Shown here: in pieces, positions 20,522 to 32,063 of the stretch
How the letters are laid out: every line of letters starts with the position of its first letter
Numbering within the stretch: the stretch's first letter is position 1
Assembly: GCA_958450325.1 (NCBI GenBank)
Contig: OY288243.1
Location: 31,087,844 to 31,151,843 of the forward strand
Source: Agrostemma githago
Lineage: Eukaryota; Streptophyta; Magnoliopsida; Caryophyllales; Caryophyllaceae
Direction of reading: 5' to 3'
Length of the DNA: 64,000 nt
The notes under the pieces: generated by a model
Told to the model about the DNA's origin: nothing
The model's input: only the letters and a program-made list of their open reading frames with translations
Database searches by the model: none
Made by a program: the position numbers and the translations under genes

Positions 20522-22868
20522 ATGTCGCGAGTCCGTCCCCTTTCCTTTAATTCTTTGCTCGGGGGAACTAGCGACGGCGACGGTAGCCGACGTGACATTG
20601 CTTCTTCCTCCGGGGTCGGCCCCAGGGAGGAGGACGATTATCGCAGGGGAGAGGGTGCTGAGTCACCCGAGCCAGCTCCCTTTGATGTGATTGATTCTGA
20701 TGACGAGGCCCTGGAGGTGGATCCTTCCAGGGTCGCCGGCCCCCTCATCCGCAGGGAGAGGGGGAGGACCTACTTCTTGGACAAGGAAAAGTATGTGGTT
20801 CCCCTAAAGACCTATCCTGAGGCCAAGAACAGGGACCTGATTTTGGAGAGTAACGCTGCTAAGGCCATTGAACAATTTTATAATTTCGGGGAAGGGTACA
20901 CAGTTGTAGTCCCTGGGGAAAAGGACACAGTGTGCTGTCCCCCAGAAGGATGTGTGGCCGTCTACCATAAGGCCTTGGAATTTGGCCTGCGATTCCCGCT
21001 GCATCCCTTCCTGGAGGAAACCTTCAGGAGGATGAACGTTGCTATCGCCCAGCTGACTGCAACTGCCATTAGATCCTTAATAGCTTACACTTGGACCTGC
21101 CTTTTCCATGGCGAGGGGCCTTATATTGACGCCCTTCGTTTCATGGTCGGTCTTCAAATGGTGTCCTCATCTGGGGGGGGATGGCTCCCCTGGTTACTGG
21201 TCTCTGCTGAGGCAGAAAAAGTACGCCTTGGTCTGGCCGGCTATGAGCAGCCTTAAAGACTGGAAAAATAACTTTATATATGTCCATAGCGCGTCAGGGT
21301 GGAAAATTCCTAGACATTTTAGGAACCATGTCCATACCCGCATGGAGACGCGCGAGGAGTATCACCCTCGTGTTGGGGGGAAGGCTCTGGAAGTCAGGCT
21401 GAGCGAGAAGGAGGAGATTTTGGTAAAAAAGTTTGAGATTGTGGTGGATAAACATGGGAACTTTGGCCCTGCTTTCTGGCTCCCCCATGCGGAGCTCATC
21501 ACGACAGACGAGTATTTGCTTCCCCTGGGCCTGATTCCTGGCCTTGAAGGTAGTTCTAGGGATTTTTTGTTGTCACGATTTTCCAGGGACTTTATTTCTC
21601 CCTGCTTTTTAGATGACCGCCTTTCCTTTTCTGCAGATTCCTACACTTGGCGTTGGACCAAGAAGCAGGTCAGGAGGTTGGGCCTGAGCGAGGAATTGGA
21701 CATTCTTTCAAAGCGTCCTTCCCTTCCTGCAAATTTTCGGAAAGGAAGCAAAGCCCTCATGAAGCTTGTGAAAGACTTTTCCGCTGGTCGAAGATTACCT
21801 CTCCCACCCCGGCTGCCTTCGTCGAAGCCGGCGACTCCTACCCCTAGCATTCATGAGGGGGAGGCGGAGGTTACTTCAGGAGCTACTCCTTCCCCCAGTC
21901 AGAAACAGGGTGCCTCTCCGGCTGGCCCTCGGATTTCGCAGGGGACGCAGCCTGGAGATTCCGAGGGGACTGGGGAGAGTGTTCCTTTGGAATCGAGGAG
22001 GAAAAGAGGGAGGGAGGCTCCTAGTGCTGACGTGGTGGACCTGGAGGCAGATGTCACCACCCCTGAGGCGAAGCGCCTTGCACGTGAGCCTTCGAGCATT
22101 CCCTTCCCAGAGGAAAATACAGAGTTCCACTACACGGCTGGTGACAGTGTGGATGTGTCAGGCTTGCTTTCTGACTCCGGAGCCGTCTTGGCCGACCGCC
22201 TCACAAAAATGGTGACCTCAACTTCTCATCAAGTGCTCCAATATATCCAGCATACCTCCAAGGTTATGCTGGCATCTGCGGAACTGGCGGCTCTCAGCCG
22301 CCTGAGTGATGAGGAGCTAACAGTTACTCCTGGGGCTCCTCCTCCCGACCGCCTGGCCATGATAGAAAGGGATGTCTCCTTGATAAGCTCCTTGAAAGAT
22401 AAAATGACAAGGCAAGAGGGAGAGTTAGAGGAGGCCAAGAAGCAGGCTGATCAATGGAGGCTGCAGGGGGAAATGGCTGTGAAGGAGGTTGCCAAGTTAG
22501 AGGCTGATCTGAAGGAGAACCGGCAGTCGTTGGACCGAGCCAATCTATCTTTGGCCGAGACGGGGCATTTAAAGGGGAGAGTGGCTAACTTGGAGGAGCA
22601 GCTGTCAAAGGCCAAGTCAACTTTTGAGCAGGCTAAGGGGGAATGGACGAAGGAGAAAGAGACCCTGGCTGAGGAGACTGAGGCTGCAGTGGATGCCAGC
22701 TTCGTGAGCGGTGCCAACTCCTCTCTGGAATTGGTAATGGAGGTGATAGGGGAGATGTTCCCTACCTTTGATGAGGACGCCTTCCGGAGCCTCTATACCG
22801 CTAAGAATGAAGCTCGGGCGACCAGGCAGCCCGAAGCAGATGTCGACGCTCACCAGGACGCTGCGTGA
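20522..22868 (+). pseudogene. Element A large antisense gene, PF04195-like, one homopolymer frameshift
   Basis: The start is ATG at 20522 (MSRVRPLSF). An acidic head contains VIDSDDEALEV. The core has FGLRFPLHPFLEETFRRMNV, characteristic of the 'putative gypsy type transposon' family, known as extra antisense ORFs in Retand-type elements. The frame then shifts at a run of eight G (21173-21180). The second frame continues with YWSLLRQKK, WKIPRHFRNHVHTR, a candidate intron (21550-21636), a Pro/Ser-rich linker and a C-terminal coiled coil from about 22340 (DVSLISSLKDK onward), and ends at 22868. D shows that both halves belong to one frame. Its function is unknown. Apart from the G run it is open, much better kept than gag-pol. 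Confidence 0.75.
21550..21636 (+). other. Candidate 87-nt intron in the A antisense gene
   Basis: It starts GTAGTTC, the same first bases as in D, and ends TTTTCTGCAG. Its length is a multiple of three and it has no in-frame stop here, so retention would also be tolerated. The protein sequence inside is not conserved with D or E, while both flanks are. Confidence 0.55.
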
Positions 22869-23091
22869 CGCCCCTTCTCTTTTCTTATAAAAGCTTTTAT
22901 CTTTCCGTGCTGAGCCAGTGCTTATGGCCATTTTGTAATATTTGCTACTTGGTTTTTTCTTCAACTTTGTAAAGACCTTTCCACCCTTCATGGGTTTTGT
23001 TTGTGGAATATTTCTCTTTTCTTTTTATGGCAAACTGTTTTAAAATTCAGGGATCCTTTTCTTGTTTGTTTGATCGCGCCTGTCACAGCTT
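22869..23091. other. Untranslated 3' region of the A large antisense gene
   Basis: T-rich sequence after the stop with GTAATATTTGC and TTGTAAAG motifs, plausible for polyadenylation on the plus strand. No gene is seen. Confidence 0.3.
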
Positions 23092-24040
23092 GTCCCTGGC
23101 TTTTGTCCAAAGTCCAGGGGGCCTGCCCCCTGCCTGCCCGGAGGTAAGCAGGGTGGCTTTTGCGTTTTTTATACAAGGTTGGGGGGCCTGCCCCCAGTCA
23201 TTGTTAGTCTGGCCTGTCCCTGGCTTCTGTCCAAAGTCCAGGGGGCCTGCCCCCTGCCTGCCCGGAGGTAAGCAGGGTGGCTTTTGCGTTTTTTTTTTTT
23301 TATACAAGGTTGGGGGGCCTGCCCCCAGTCCTTGTTAATCTGGCCTGTCCCTGGCTCCTGTTCAAAGTCCAGGGGGCCTGCCCCCTGCCTGCCCGGAAGT
23401 AAGCAGGGTGGCTTTTGCGTTTTTTATACAAGGTTGGGGGGCCTGCCCCCAGTCCTTGTTACTCTGGCCTGTCCCTGGCTTTTGTTCAAAGTCCAGGGGG
23501 CCTGCCCCCTGCCTGTCCAGAGGTAAGCAGGGTGGTTTTAGCGTTTTTTATACAAGGTTGGGGGGCCTGCCCCCAGTCCTTGTTAGTCTGGCCTGTCCCT
23601 GGCTTTTGTTCAAAGTCCAGGGGGCCTGCCCCCTGCCTGCCCAGAGGTAAGCAGGGTGGCTTTTGCGTTTTTTATACAAGGTTGGGGGACCTGCCCCCAG
23701 TCCTTGTTAGTCTGGCCTGTCCCTGGCTTTTGTTCAAAGTCCAGGGGGCCTGCCCCCTGCCTGCCCAGAGGTAAGCAGGGTGGCTTTTGCATTTTTTATA
23801 CAAGGTTGGGGGGCCTGCCCCCAGTCCTTGTTAGTCTGGCCTGTCCCTGGCTTTTGTACAAAGTCCAGGGGGCCTGCCCCCTGCCTGCCCAGAGGTAAGC
23901 AGGGTGGCTTTTGCGTTTTTTTTTATACAAGGTTGGGGGGCCTGCCCCCAGTCCTTGTTAGTCTGGCCTGTCCCTGGCTTTTTGTTCAAAGTCCAGGGGG
24001 CCTACCCCCTGCCTGCCCAGAGGTAAGCAGGGTGGCGCTC
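23092..24040. repeat. Tandem array, unit about 124 bp, about 7.5 copies
   Basis: The units repeat from one CCCTGGCTTTTGT to the next near 23093, 23217, 23348, 23472, 23596, 23720, 23844 and 23967. Each unit holds two self-complementary blocks of the type GGGGGCCTGCCCCC and one GGTAAGCAGGGTGG. The units are nearly identical except for T-run length, so the array is recent. It fills the gap between the convergent ends of the antisense gene and pol. The ORFs that cross it are periodic read-through, not genes. Confidence 0.92.
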
Positions 24041-24280
24041 GGATTTTTGCTGGGGGGGTCATTTTTCCCGACTTTGGCAACAGGGGGGCCTCCCACTATT
24101 GCCCCCTGCTCGTTTGTGTGTGAAGAACGCGAGTGTGAACAGGCAACGAGTATAAATCTGAATATTCTTCATTTCTTTATAAAACTGTGACATTTTCGGG
24201 TGGTCGGAGCCGTCGACATTCTTTTGACCGTCCTCCGCCATTTGTTTTTAGCAAAAATAAAAACTATCTTTGGATTTTGT

Positions 24281-27200
24281 TCAGACGTAGTATTTTTTCA
24301 AGGTGTCCGCATTCCAGTGAGTATGAAGCTCTTGCCCCTCAAGGTTGGCGATTTTGTATGTGCCCGGTCCCAGGACTCGAGTCACTTAGTATGGACCCTC
24401 CCAGTTGGCACTCAGCTTTCCATGTTCTCTTGACTTTCCAACCGCCTGCGTCTTTCTCAGAACTAGCTCACCCATCTGGAAGTTTCTCTGTCGGACTTTG
24501 GTGTTAAAGGCCTTCCTCATTCGTTGCTGGTAGGCAACGATGTTGGTGCTAGCTTCCTCCCTTAACTCATTTACCAGGTCCAAGGCTTCAACCATTGCAG
24601 CTTCGTTTTCAGCTCGGTCGTACTGCAGGGAGCGCAGAGAAGGGATCCTTGCCTCAATTGGTAATAATGCCTCTGCTCCATATACCAGACCAAACGGGGT
24701 CTGGCCTGTAGACTCTTTTCTGGTAGTTCGGATTGACCAGAGTATACTGGGAAGTTCGTCAGCCCACCTACCCTTGCAGTCATCCACCATTTTCTTCAGG
24801 CCGTTCAAGATTTGTTTGTTGGCTGCTTCCGCCTGTCCGTTGGTTTGAGGATGACAGACGGCTGAATAGGCGACTGCGATGTTGTGGCTTTCCAGCCAGA
24901 TTCTTAGCGGATCATTATCAAATTGTCTGCCATGGTCAAATACCAACATCTTTGGTAGACCGAACCTGGTGATAATATTTCGCCAGACCACTTTCCTGAC
25001 CGCCGGCTCAGTGATGTTGGGCACTGCTTCGGCTTCCACCCATTTGGTGAAGTAGTCTATGGCGACAATCAAGAATTTCCTGCCCCCTGTGGCCACCGTG
25101 AAGGGTCCTAGAATGTCCATCCCCCATTGAGCGAAGGGGATGGGGGATAGGATTGGCATGAGCTCCTGGGCCGGGGCATGGATTGATGGGGCAAAGAGTT
25201 GGCATTTTCTGCATTTCTGGGTCAGGCTCCTGGCGTCCGTCAGCATGGTGGGCCAGTAGTAGCCTGCCCTTAGGGCTTTGTGGGCCAGGGATCTCCCCCC
25301 GATGTGATGCCCACAAATCCCTGAGTGAATATCTTCCAACACTTCAGCAGCTTGATCTGCTCGTAGGCATTTGAGTAGAAGATAAGTAAAAGATTTCTTA
25401 TAAAGTTCCCCCCCAATGAGTATGAACCAGGCTGCCTTAGCCTGTATTTTTCTTTTTTGTGCTGCGTCTGATGGCAGTTCACCATGTTTCTTGAGTTGGA
25501 TGAAGGGAGTCATCCAGCTTTCCGGACCTTCTTCTACGGTGCTAATCGCCAGACAGGGGCTGGTTGATTTTTCATGCAGAACATCGACCCACACTGACCT
25601 CCTTATGTCCTGTAGACTGGAACTTGCCAGTTTTGACAGGGCATCTGCTCGACTGTTCTGGGAGTGGGGGATCTACTTGATCTCATATGATTTCAGGCCT
25701 GACAATTCTCCTTTCACCATTTCCAGGTATGTGGCCATTGCTTGGTCCCTTGCTTCGTATTCACCATTGATCTGGTTGGCGATGAGCTGGGAGTCTGTTG
25801 CCAGGACAATCCGTTCTGCCCCTGCGGCCTTAGCTAGCCTGACGCCTGCGAGTACTGCTTCGTACTCTGCTTCGTTGTTCGATGCTGGGAAGACAAACCT
25901 GAGCGCATGCTCAAAGTCAACCCCCCCTGGGCTGGTCAGTACGATGCCCGCGCCTGCGCCATTGGCTGTCGAGGATCCATCCGTATGCACGATCCATTCC
26001 TCGGCCGGGGTCTCTTCCTCCCCTGAATGGGAGCACTCAGCCAGAAAATCTGCTAAGGCTTGGGCTTTGATGGCTGTTCTTGGCTGGTAAGATATACCTA
26101 GCCCACTCAGCTCGATCGCCCACTTCAGTAATCTCCCTGATTTTTCAAATTTTTCCAACACCTTCTCTAGCGGTTGGTCGGTGAGGACCACGACTGGATG
26201 CGCGTCAAAGTAAGGTCTGAGTTTCCTGGCAGCAACTATGACTGCGTAGGCGGCTTTTTCGACCATCGGGTAATTTTTCTCAGCTGCCCCCTGCGCATGA
26301 CTTACGAAGTATATAGGTTGCTGGGTGCCTGCCTCTTCTCGTAAGATAACCGCGCTGACAGTTATATTGGTCACTGCAATGTAGAGGAAAAGTTTTTCCC
26401 CTGCTACTGGTCTTGCCAGGGTGGGGAGCCTCTTAAGATGGTCCTTCAACTGCTCAAAGGCCTCTTTCTGCTCGTTTTCCCACTTGAACTGTTTGTTTCC
26501 TTTCAGTATCTTGAAAAAAGGAGTGGCCTTGTCTGCTGATCGGGCGACGAACCGTGCTAAGGCGGCCATGCGGCCCGTCGGGCGCTGGATGTCTCTAATG
26601 GTCTTGGGCTCAGGAAGGTCTAGAACTGCCTGAATTTTCTCAGGGTTGGCGTCTATCCCCCGAGAGCTGACCAAGAACCCCAGGAATTTGCCAGAGCGGA
26701 CTCCAAATGTACACTTCTTTGGATTGAGTTTCATTTTGTAGGCGCGCAGGGAGCAGAAGGTCTCCTGCAGGTCTATCAGGTGCTCTCTGTCTTCTTTGCT
26801 TTTTACGATGGCGTCATCAACGTAAGCCTCGATGTTTCTGCCTTTTTGTTTTTCAAACACTTTATCAACTAACCGCTGGTATGTAGCCCCTGCATTTTTA
26901 AGCCCGAATGGCATCATCTTGTACATGTAGGTGCCTGAACTGGTGATGAACGCGCACTTCACCCTGTCCGGCTGCCACAAGTATACTTGATGATACCCTG
27001 AAAAGGCATCTAGGAAGCTCAGCATGGAATAACCACTGGTAGCGTCTACCAGTTGGTCGATTCTGGGGAGCGGATAGCAGTCTTTCGGGCAGGCTTTGTT
27101 GAGGTTCGTAAAGTCCACGCACATTCTCCATGCGCCTGACGATTTTTTAACCATGACTACGTTCGCCAGCCATTCTGGATAGTCACAGACCTCAATAAAA

Positions 27201-27370
27201 TCTGCTTTCAAGAGTTTGTCAATTTCTTCCTTGATTGCAGCGTCTTTTTCCGCGGACATATTTCGCTTTTTCTGCTTTACAGGGCGAGCGTCCATGCTTA
27301 CGTTCAGCTTATGAACAATGCATGACGGATCAACGCCGGGCATCTCGTCTGCCGAGTAGGCGAATACGTC
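24281..27370 (-). pseudogene. pol: Element A pol: RT, two RNase H domains, integrase
   Basis: The frame is continuous with gag. RT has FLDAFSGYHQ and the catalytic AYVDDAIVKS near 26818. A gypsy-type RNase H follows, then the Tat-type second RNase H with TDGSS, NNEAEYEA and ATDSQL. A TAG at 25673 falls in the conserved tail of that domain. Integrase has HSGICGHH...CRKCQ, IDYFTKWVEAEA, VFDHGRQF and HPQTNGQAEAANK, then NWEGPY. A TAA at 24386 cuts the last 35 codons, and homology runs on to a TGA at 24281. The stops at 25673 and 24386 replace Gln codons of relatives by single C-to-T changes. Confidence 0.9.
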
Positions 27371-30061
27371 TTAGTTTTCTTTCAGCAGCTTGACCAGTTC
27401 AGCCTGGTAGGACTCCTCCAGGTCAGCTCCTATTAGGACCTGCCTCCCTGGTTCCAGGTCTACTAGCATGCTTTCGCCCCCTGACTCCAGGTGGTCGGAC
27501 GCCGGGTGCTCGGCTGGTATTTCGCCTTCCCTGCTGGGGGAACTGTCAGCCTTTCTTTTTCCTTTTCTTTCTTTTTCGTGTTCTTGCAGGGCCACGGAGT
27601 AGCATTTTCTGGCTGACTCTTGGTCCCCGCGCACTTTTCCTTCTAGTCCGAAATCGGTGACATACGCTATGGTGAGGGCCCTGATGGAGATGGCTGCCTC
27701 GATTTCGTCCAGGGTGGCTCTGCCAATTAGGGCGTTGTAGGCAGATCTTGCATCTACAACAACAAAGGTTGCCCTGACGTTCCTGGCGGTAGAGCCTTCC
27801 CCAAAGGTTACAGGTAGGTCTATGACTCCCATGGGCAGCACGCCTGCTCCACTGAATCCGTATAACGATCCGGGGGCAGGTCGTAGGTGCCTTTTTTCCA
27901 GGCCCATTTTCTCGAAGGCATCTTTGTACAGTAGATTTGTGTATGCGCCAGTGTCTACCATACACCTCCGCACAATGTGGTTGCTGATCTCGAGGGACAG
28001 CACCAAAGGATCACTGTGCGGGTATACTACGCGCCCTGCATCATCAGGGGTGATGCTTAAGGTCACTCCCCTTGGACTCCCTGCTTTCTCAGCATAGCAG
28101 ATCTGGTTCCTTAGTTCACGTATTTGTCTTTTTTGGCCTCTTCGACTGAGCTGGCCCTCAGTGCCCCCTGAAATCATGTGGATCACCATGCGGTTCTGCA
28201 CTGACCCCTCGGGTTTTTCAGATACTTCCTTCTGAGATTTATTCTTGGCTGCGTAGTTGGCTAACCATCTGTTCCTGATTAACTTCTCGATTTCGTCTTT
28301 CAGATGATGGCATTCCTCGGTGGTGTGGCCTATGCAGTCGTGGAAAGTGCAGAATTTCTTGGGGTCTCCTTTCGGGCTGCGAGGCTTGTTCGGGCGATTC
28401 CACTTAGCAGTTTCTTTTTCCAGTTCGAAGATCTCCGCCCTGGATTTGTTCAGGGCAGTGTAACTGTCGAACCTGGGCTGGTAGACAGTGCGCTCCTTCT
28501 TGGGAGTGTCTCCCTCTTCCCTTTGCTTGCCTGGCTCACTTCTGCCCTGTCCACCCTGCGGTCCCCCTTGAGGCCTTGTTTGGCCTGCAGGGGTATCCGT
28601 CAGGCCGTGGAACTCCTCCTGCAGAATGAACCCTTCCGCAATTTTCCTGGCCATGGCTAAGGTTTCTGGCTGGGCCCTGATCATCTGGTTTTTCATTTCC
28701 CCTGGAAGTAGGGAGATTGTCAGGGCATAGGCGGCAGTGGAATCATTGATCTACCTGACCTGCTGGTAGGATAGATCAAACCTTCTCAGATATTCCCTCA
28801 CACTTTCGCCCTTTTTCTGCTTCAGGGTCATAAGATCGAAACGAGTGAGGCGTCTTCTTTTATTCCCAGCGTACTGTTCGAGGAAGATCTCGGCCAACTC
28901 TATGAAGAACCTGACTGACCCCTGGCGGAGATCCCTGAACCATCCTTGTGCGAGCCCTACCAGGGTGGTTGGGAAAACTTTGCACCAGATGGCATCATCT
29001 ACATCATACATGCCCATGTGGCTCTCAAATGCTGCCAGGTGGTCTTCAGGGTCTGTTGTCCCATCAAACTTAATGGTGGGCATTTTAATTTTTGGAATGG
29101 GGTACTCTTGTACCTCAGGATGAAGTGGGGTCTTTGTGGGCCTGCCCACCAATCGTGACCTGCTTTCCCCAGACTGGTTACCATGAGTATCCCATTGTTT
29201 ATGGGCTAGTTTCCTCGTGCTGGGGGAGCGGTGCCTTGGGGGCGGCCTGCTCGCCGCTTCATCTTCTGTCTCAGGGGAGACTTGTCTGGGTCTCTTCCTC
29301 TGAGAGTGACAGAAGCTCTCACCCTGGCGATACTTAGATTCGAGCGGTTGCCCCCGATTGAGCCTTGATTGCAGGCTTTGGGATAAACCGGGGGCTGACT
29401 GCTCTCTGGCTGCCGGTGTTAGCCTGGAGAAAACCCCGCCTGGTTTTTCTCCCAAGCGTTTTGACATGGGCTCCCTGGGCCTCATTCGCTCCTGTAATCC
29501 TCGGGATAAGCCTCCCTGTCCTCCAGACGCTGATTCTGTTGTGTGAATGGAGAACGCCTGCTGGACAGGTGGCTCTGGATTGCCGGTAGTAATGCGCCTT
29601 TTCACATGCGCATACGCTTGAGCCGTCCTTCTCGCTTTCCTCTGAGCATTTCTGGTGGCGGTCCGCCTCGTGCCCCCGGCCTCATCCCTGCTGATTGGGG
29701 ATGGTTGCCTGGGAGCCGATGCGACCCTGCCTACCAAGTCTTCAGGAGTGAACTCCTGGTTCAGCATCGCAGAGAAGAACGCGGCTGTCTGCGCCATCTG
29801 AGCTGGGGTCAGATTAAGAGCGTGTCCTGGATGTGTCCCCAACTCAGGTGTCACAGCAGTGTTAGATCCGCCGAGGAGACTGGTTCCCCCTACCCCCAGG
29901 ATCGTGGCAGGAGGAACCCTCTCCGACTGCGGCATACCATACAGGGGGGCCACCGGTGGGACCGTCGGACCCGTTCCTGCACTGGCATCAATGATTTCTG
30001 GCATGATTGTTTTAGTTTTGTGATTATGAGTGGTTGATTTTAGTGGGTAACTCGTGAGCAC
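27371..30061 (-). pseudogene. gag: Element A gag and protease region
   Basis: The longest frame starts at 30061, only nine bases after the primer-binding site; a second ATG at 30004 (MPEIIDA) is as likely. A long Pro/Arg/Ser-rich head leads to the capsid segment (IKFDGTTDPEDHL...GWFRDLRQGSV). A TAG at 28751 interrupts it, and the frame goes on directly. Near 28350 is the zinc-knuckle-like CTFHDCIGHTTEECHHL. The protease has MVDTGAYTNLL near 27955 and an ALIGRATLDE block. A TAA at 27371 separates it from RT in the same frame. Gag would form the particle, and PR would cut the polyprotein. Confidence 0.88.
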
Positions 30062-30069
30062 AACCGTAA

Positions 30070-30089
30070 GTTCCCCACAGACGGCGCCA
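30070..30089 (-). other. Element A primer-binding site
   Basis: The minus strand reads TGGCGCCGTCTGTGGGGAAC, three bases from the 5' LTR. This TGGCGCCGTCTGTGGG type is common in Retand-like elements. I do not assign the tRNA. Confidence 0.75.
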
Positions 30090-30092
30090 AAT

Positions 30093-30771
30093 TGTTCCGG
30101 TCACGGAAACAATTCACCCGGCCTTGGATCCGGGCTGTATGATTGAATCACTGGATGAACAATTGATCGATTGACTTCCTTGAACCTCTCTTTCGTCTCA
30201 CTCCCAGGGTCGGACCTTCCCGGCGGAGTTGGCCTGCTCCCTGCACAATCAACGCACAGGGCCTCGGAGGTTGTCCGAGGGAACCCTCTCCGATGCCTAA
30301 GTCAGCCCGTGAATTGCCTTGAGAGACCTAGTTCGTGAGGAGCTAGGTGGCGTTTTTTAGGAGTAAGGGTCTAGAGAGAGAAAATCCAACCCCTCTCATG
30401 TGGGAAATGGGGAGGTATTTATACCTTCCCACAAGAGAGAGAAGTGGGAGAGGAATGGTTGGATAGAGAAGTGACAAGTGGCGGCTTCTCATCCATCCAT
30501 TCCCAATTACCTTAGACGAAATGACGGGAGGGCCCCTGGGGGTCCTGGCCCTGCCGACCAGGGACTTCCCCAGGGCAGGCGGACTCTAGGCGGTGACTGC
30601 TAGGTTCCAGCAGACTGGGATGGCTTATGGTTTCAGCGGCCGACTGCCATCCTTAGCGCTCTCACGCACTTGTTTTAGTTACTGGCCTGGGACCGGCTTT
30701 CCGGACTTGGCAAAAATCTTTCTAGGGCCTGCCCAGTAGGCGATCTCTTGACAGGCTGCCGACCCCAATCA
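30093..30771 (-). repeat. Element A 5' LTR (679 bp)
   Basis: It has TG...CA termini and is nearly identical to 18345-19023 (about nine differences). The palindrome GGTATTTATACC at 30414-30425 gives a minus-strand TATAAATA box, the likely promoter for gag-pol. Confidence 0.93.
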
Positions 30772-30776
30772 ATTAC

Positions 30777-31994
30777 GATTTTACAAATTAATATAACAAT
30801 TTAATCGTTAATCTCGTAAAAGCGATAAAAATATCGAAACATGCAAATTTTCAACTTTAAAATTTTTTTCCAGAATCCGTGACATACATATATTGCCAAA
30901 ATAAAATATAAAAATATATACATGCAAATACTCAATTAAAATCATGAAATACCGAGTAACATCGACGTTACCTCTACTCCAAGTCTGAATCAACGATATA
31001 TTCGTCGGCTTCGGGATCGTCCAAAAATCTTACCAAACACGAAAATCATGGCAGAAAAATACCATGAGAAAATTAATAAAAATCAAGGTAAGAATTGATC
31101 GAAAACGACGTGGATTAATACCTTAACGAAGAGAACGGAAAGAGGATTATATGACGATGAATTTTAGTCGATTAAGACTAGAATTGAAGCAAAAATAATC
31201 CTAGAATAGAGGTGAGTGCCACGGCCAAAATGAGGATGAAGATAGATTTTTTTTTACTTTTGATGAATGAATGAAATGTAGTAAGGAAATGGATGGTTTT
31301 CTAATTAAAATGGGATTTAAAGTTTGATGAAAACTAGGTGGGAATAGTCACAGTGGCCGGCCAAATGGATAGGAAAGGGAGCATGAAAAGTTTTGACACA
31401 AATGCTACAATTGAATGAAATAAAAATTATCTTATGTTTACGTTTTAACGTGATAAAATGAAACGTTTAAATAAAACGTAATAAAACTTGTGACCAAGAG
31501 CTTAGTCGGTCCAAAATGTGAGAAAATGGTCTCAAATAGTTTATAAGTTGATAAAAAGTATAATCGTAAAATAGTTAAAGGCATTTCAAAGTAATTCGAG
31601 TAAACCTCGCGTAAGAAAATAATTATTCGTGAAGCTTCGTAATAAAAATCATTAACAACTAATTTTTGTAAATAAAAATATTTACTAGTTGAAAATATTA
31701 TAGAAACGTATTCATACATTTTTAGGAAAAAGGAATAAATTAAATCCAAGCTTAAAAATGTCAATTCGAAAAGAAATAGAATTCCTTGCGGAAAAATTAC
31801 TTAGTTTACGAAGAAACCAAATAAATGGATTTAAAAGAATTTTAAATCTTTAAAATTAAAAATAGAAATTATTAAACTCAAAAATTAAAATAAAGCTTAG
31901 TAAAATGATAAAATATGAGGCCAAAAGTGACAGAGTTAAGACGAAGTCCCAACGGATAGAATAAAAATGCTTAGGAAAAATAGCGGGTGTTACA
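30777..31994 (-). repeat. Element B 3' LTR, second piece
   Basis: It resumes the LTR after element A, matches 39040-40254, and ends GGGTGTTACA. The ORFs at 30808-30993 and 31438-31764 recur in the other LTR at 39068 and 39698. They have no family features and are probably chance frames in AT-rich DNA. Confidence 0.9.
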
Positions 31995-32063
31995 ATCCTC
32001 CCCACTAAAAGAAAGTTTCGTCCTCGAAACTAAGAATAAGCAGATAGGAAATCGAGGTTTACC

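Larger units (their letters stand above)
18345..30771 (-). mobile_element. Element A: complete Retand-like (Tat lineage) retrotransposon, 12.4 kb
   Basis: Both LTRs are 679 bp, with TSD ATTAC at 18340-18344 and 30772-30776 and a primer-binding site at 30070-30089. Gag-pol is on the minus strand (24281-30061), and two antisense genes and a tandem array lie between pol and the 3' LTR. The empty site is visible in the other B LTR (around 39034). The LTRs differ at about nine positions. Four nonsense codons in gag-pol make the copy defective even though its structure is whole. Confidence 0.93.

Noticed and set aside
23092..24040. CRISPR-like repeat array
   Set aside because: Units are contiguous with no unique spacers, and the setting is a plant retrotransposon.
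23284..24190. Overlapping plus-strand ORFs with PAPSPC and CPWLLFKVQG repeats
   Set aside because: They are periodic frames through the 124-bp tandem array; the same peptide appears in each unit and in several frames.
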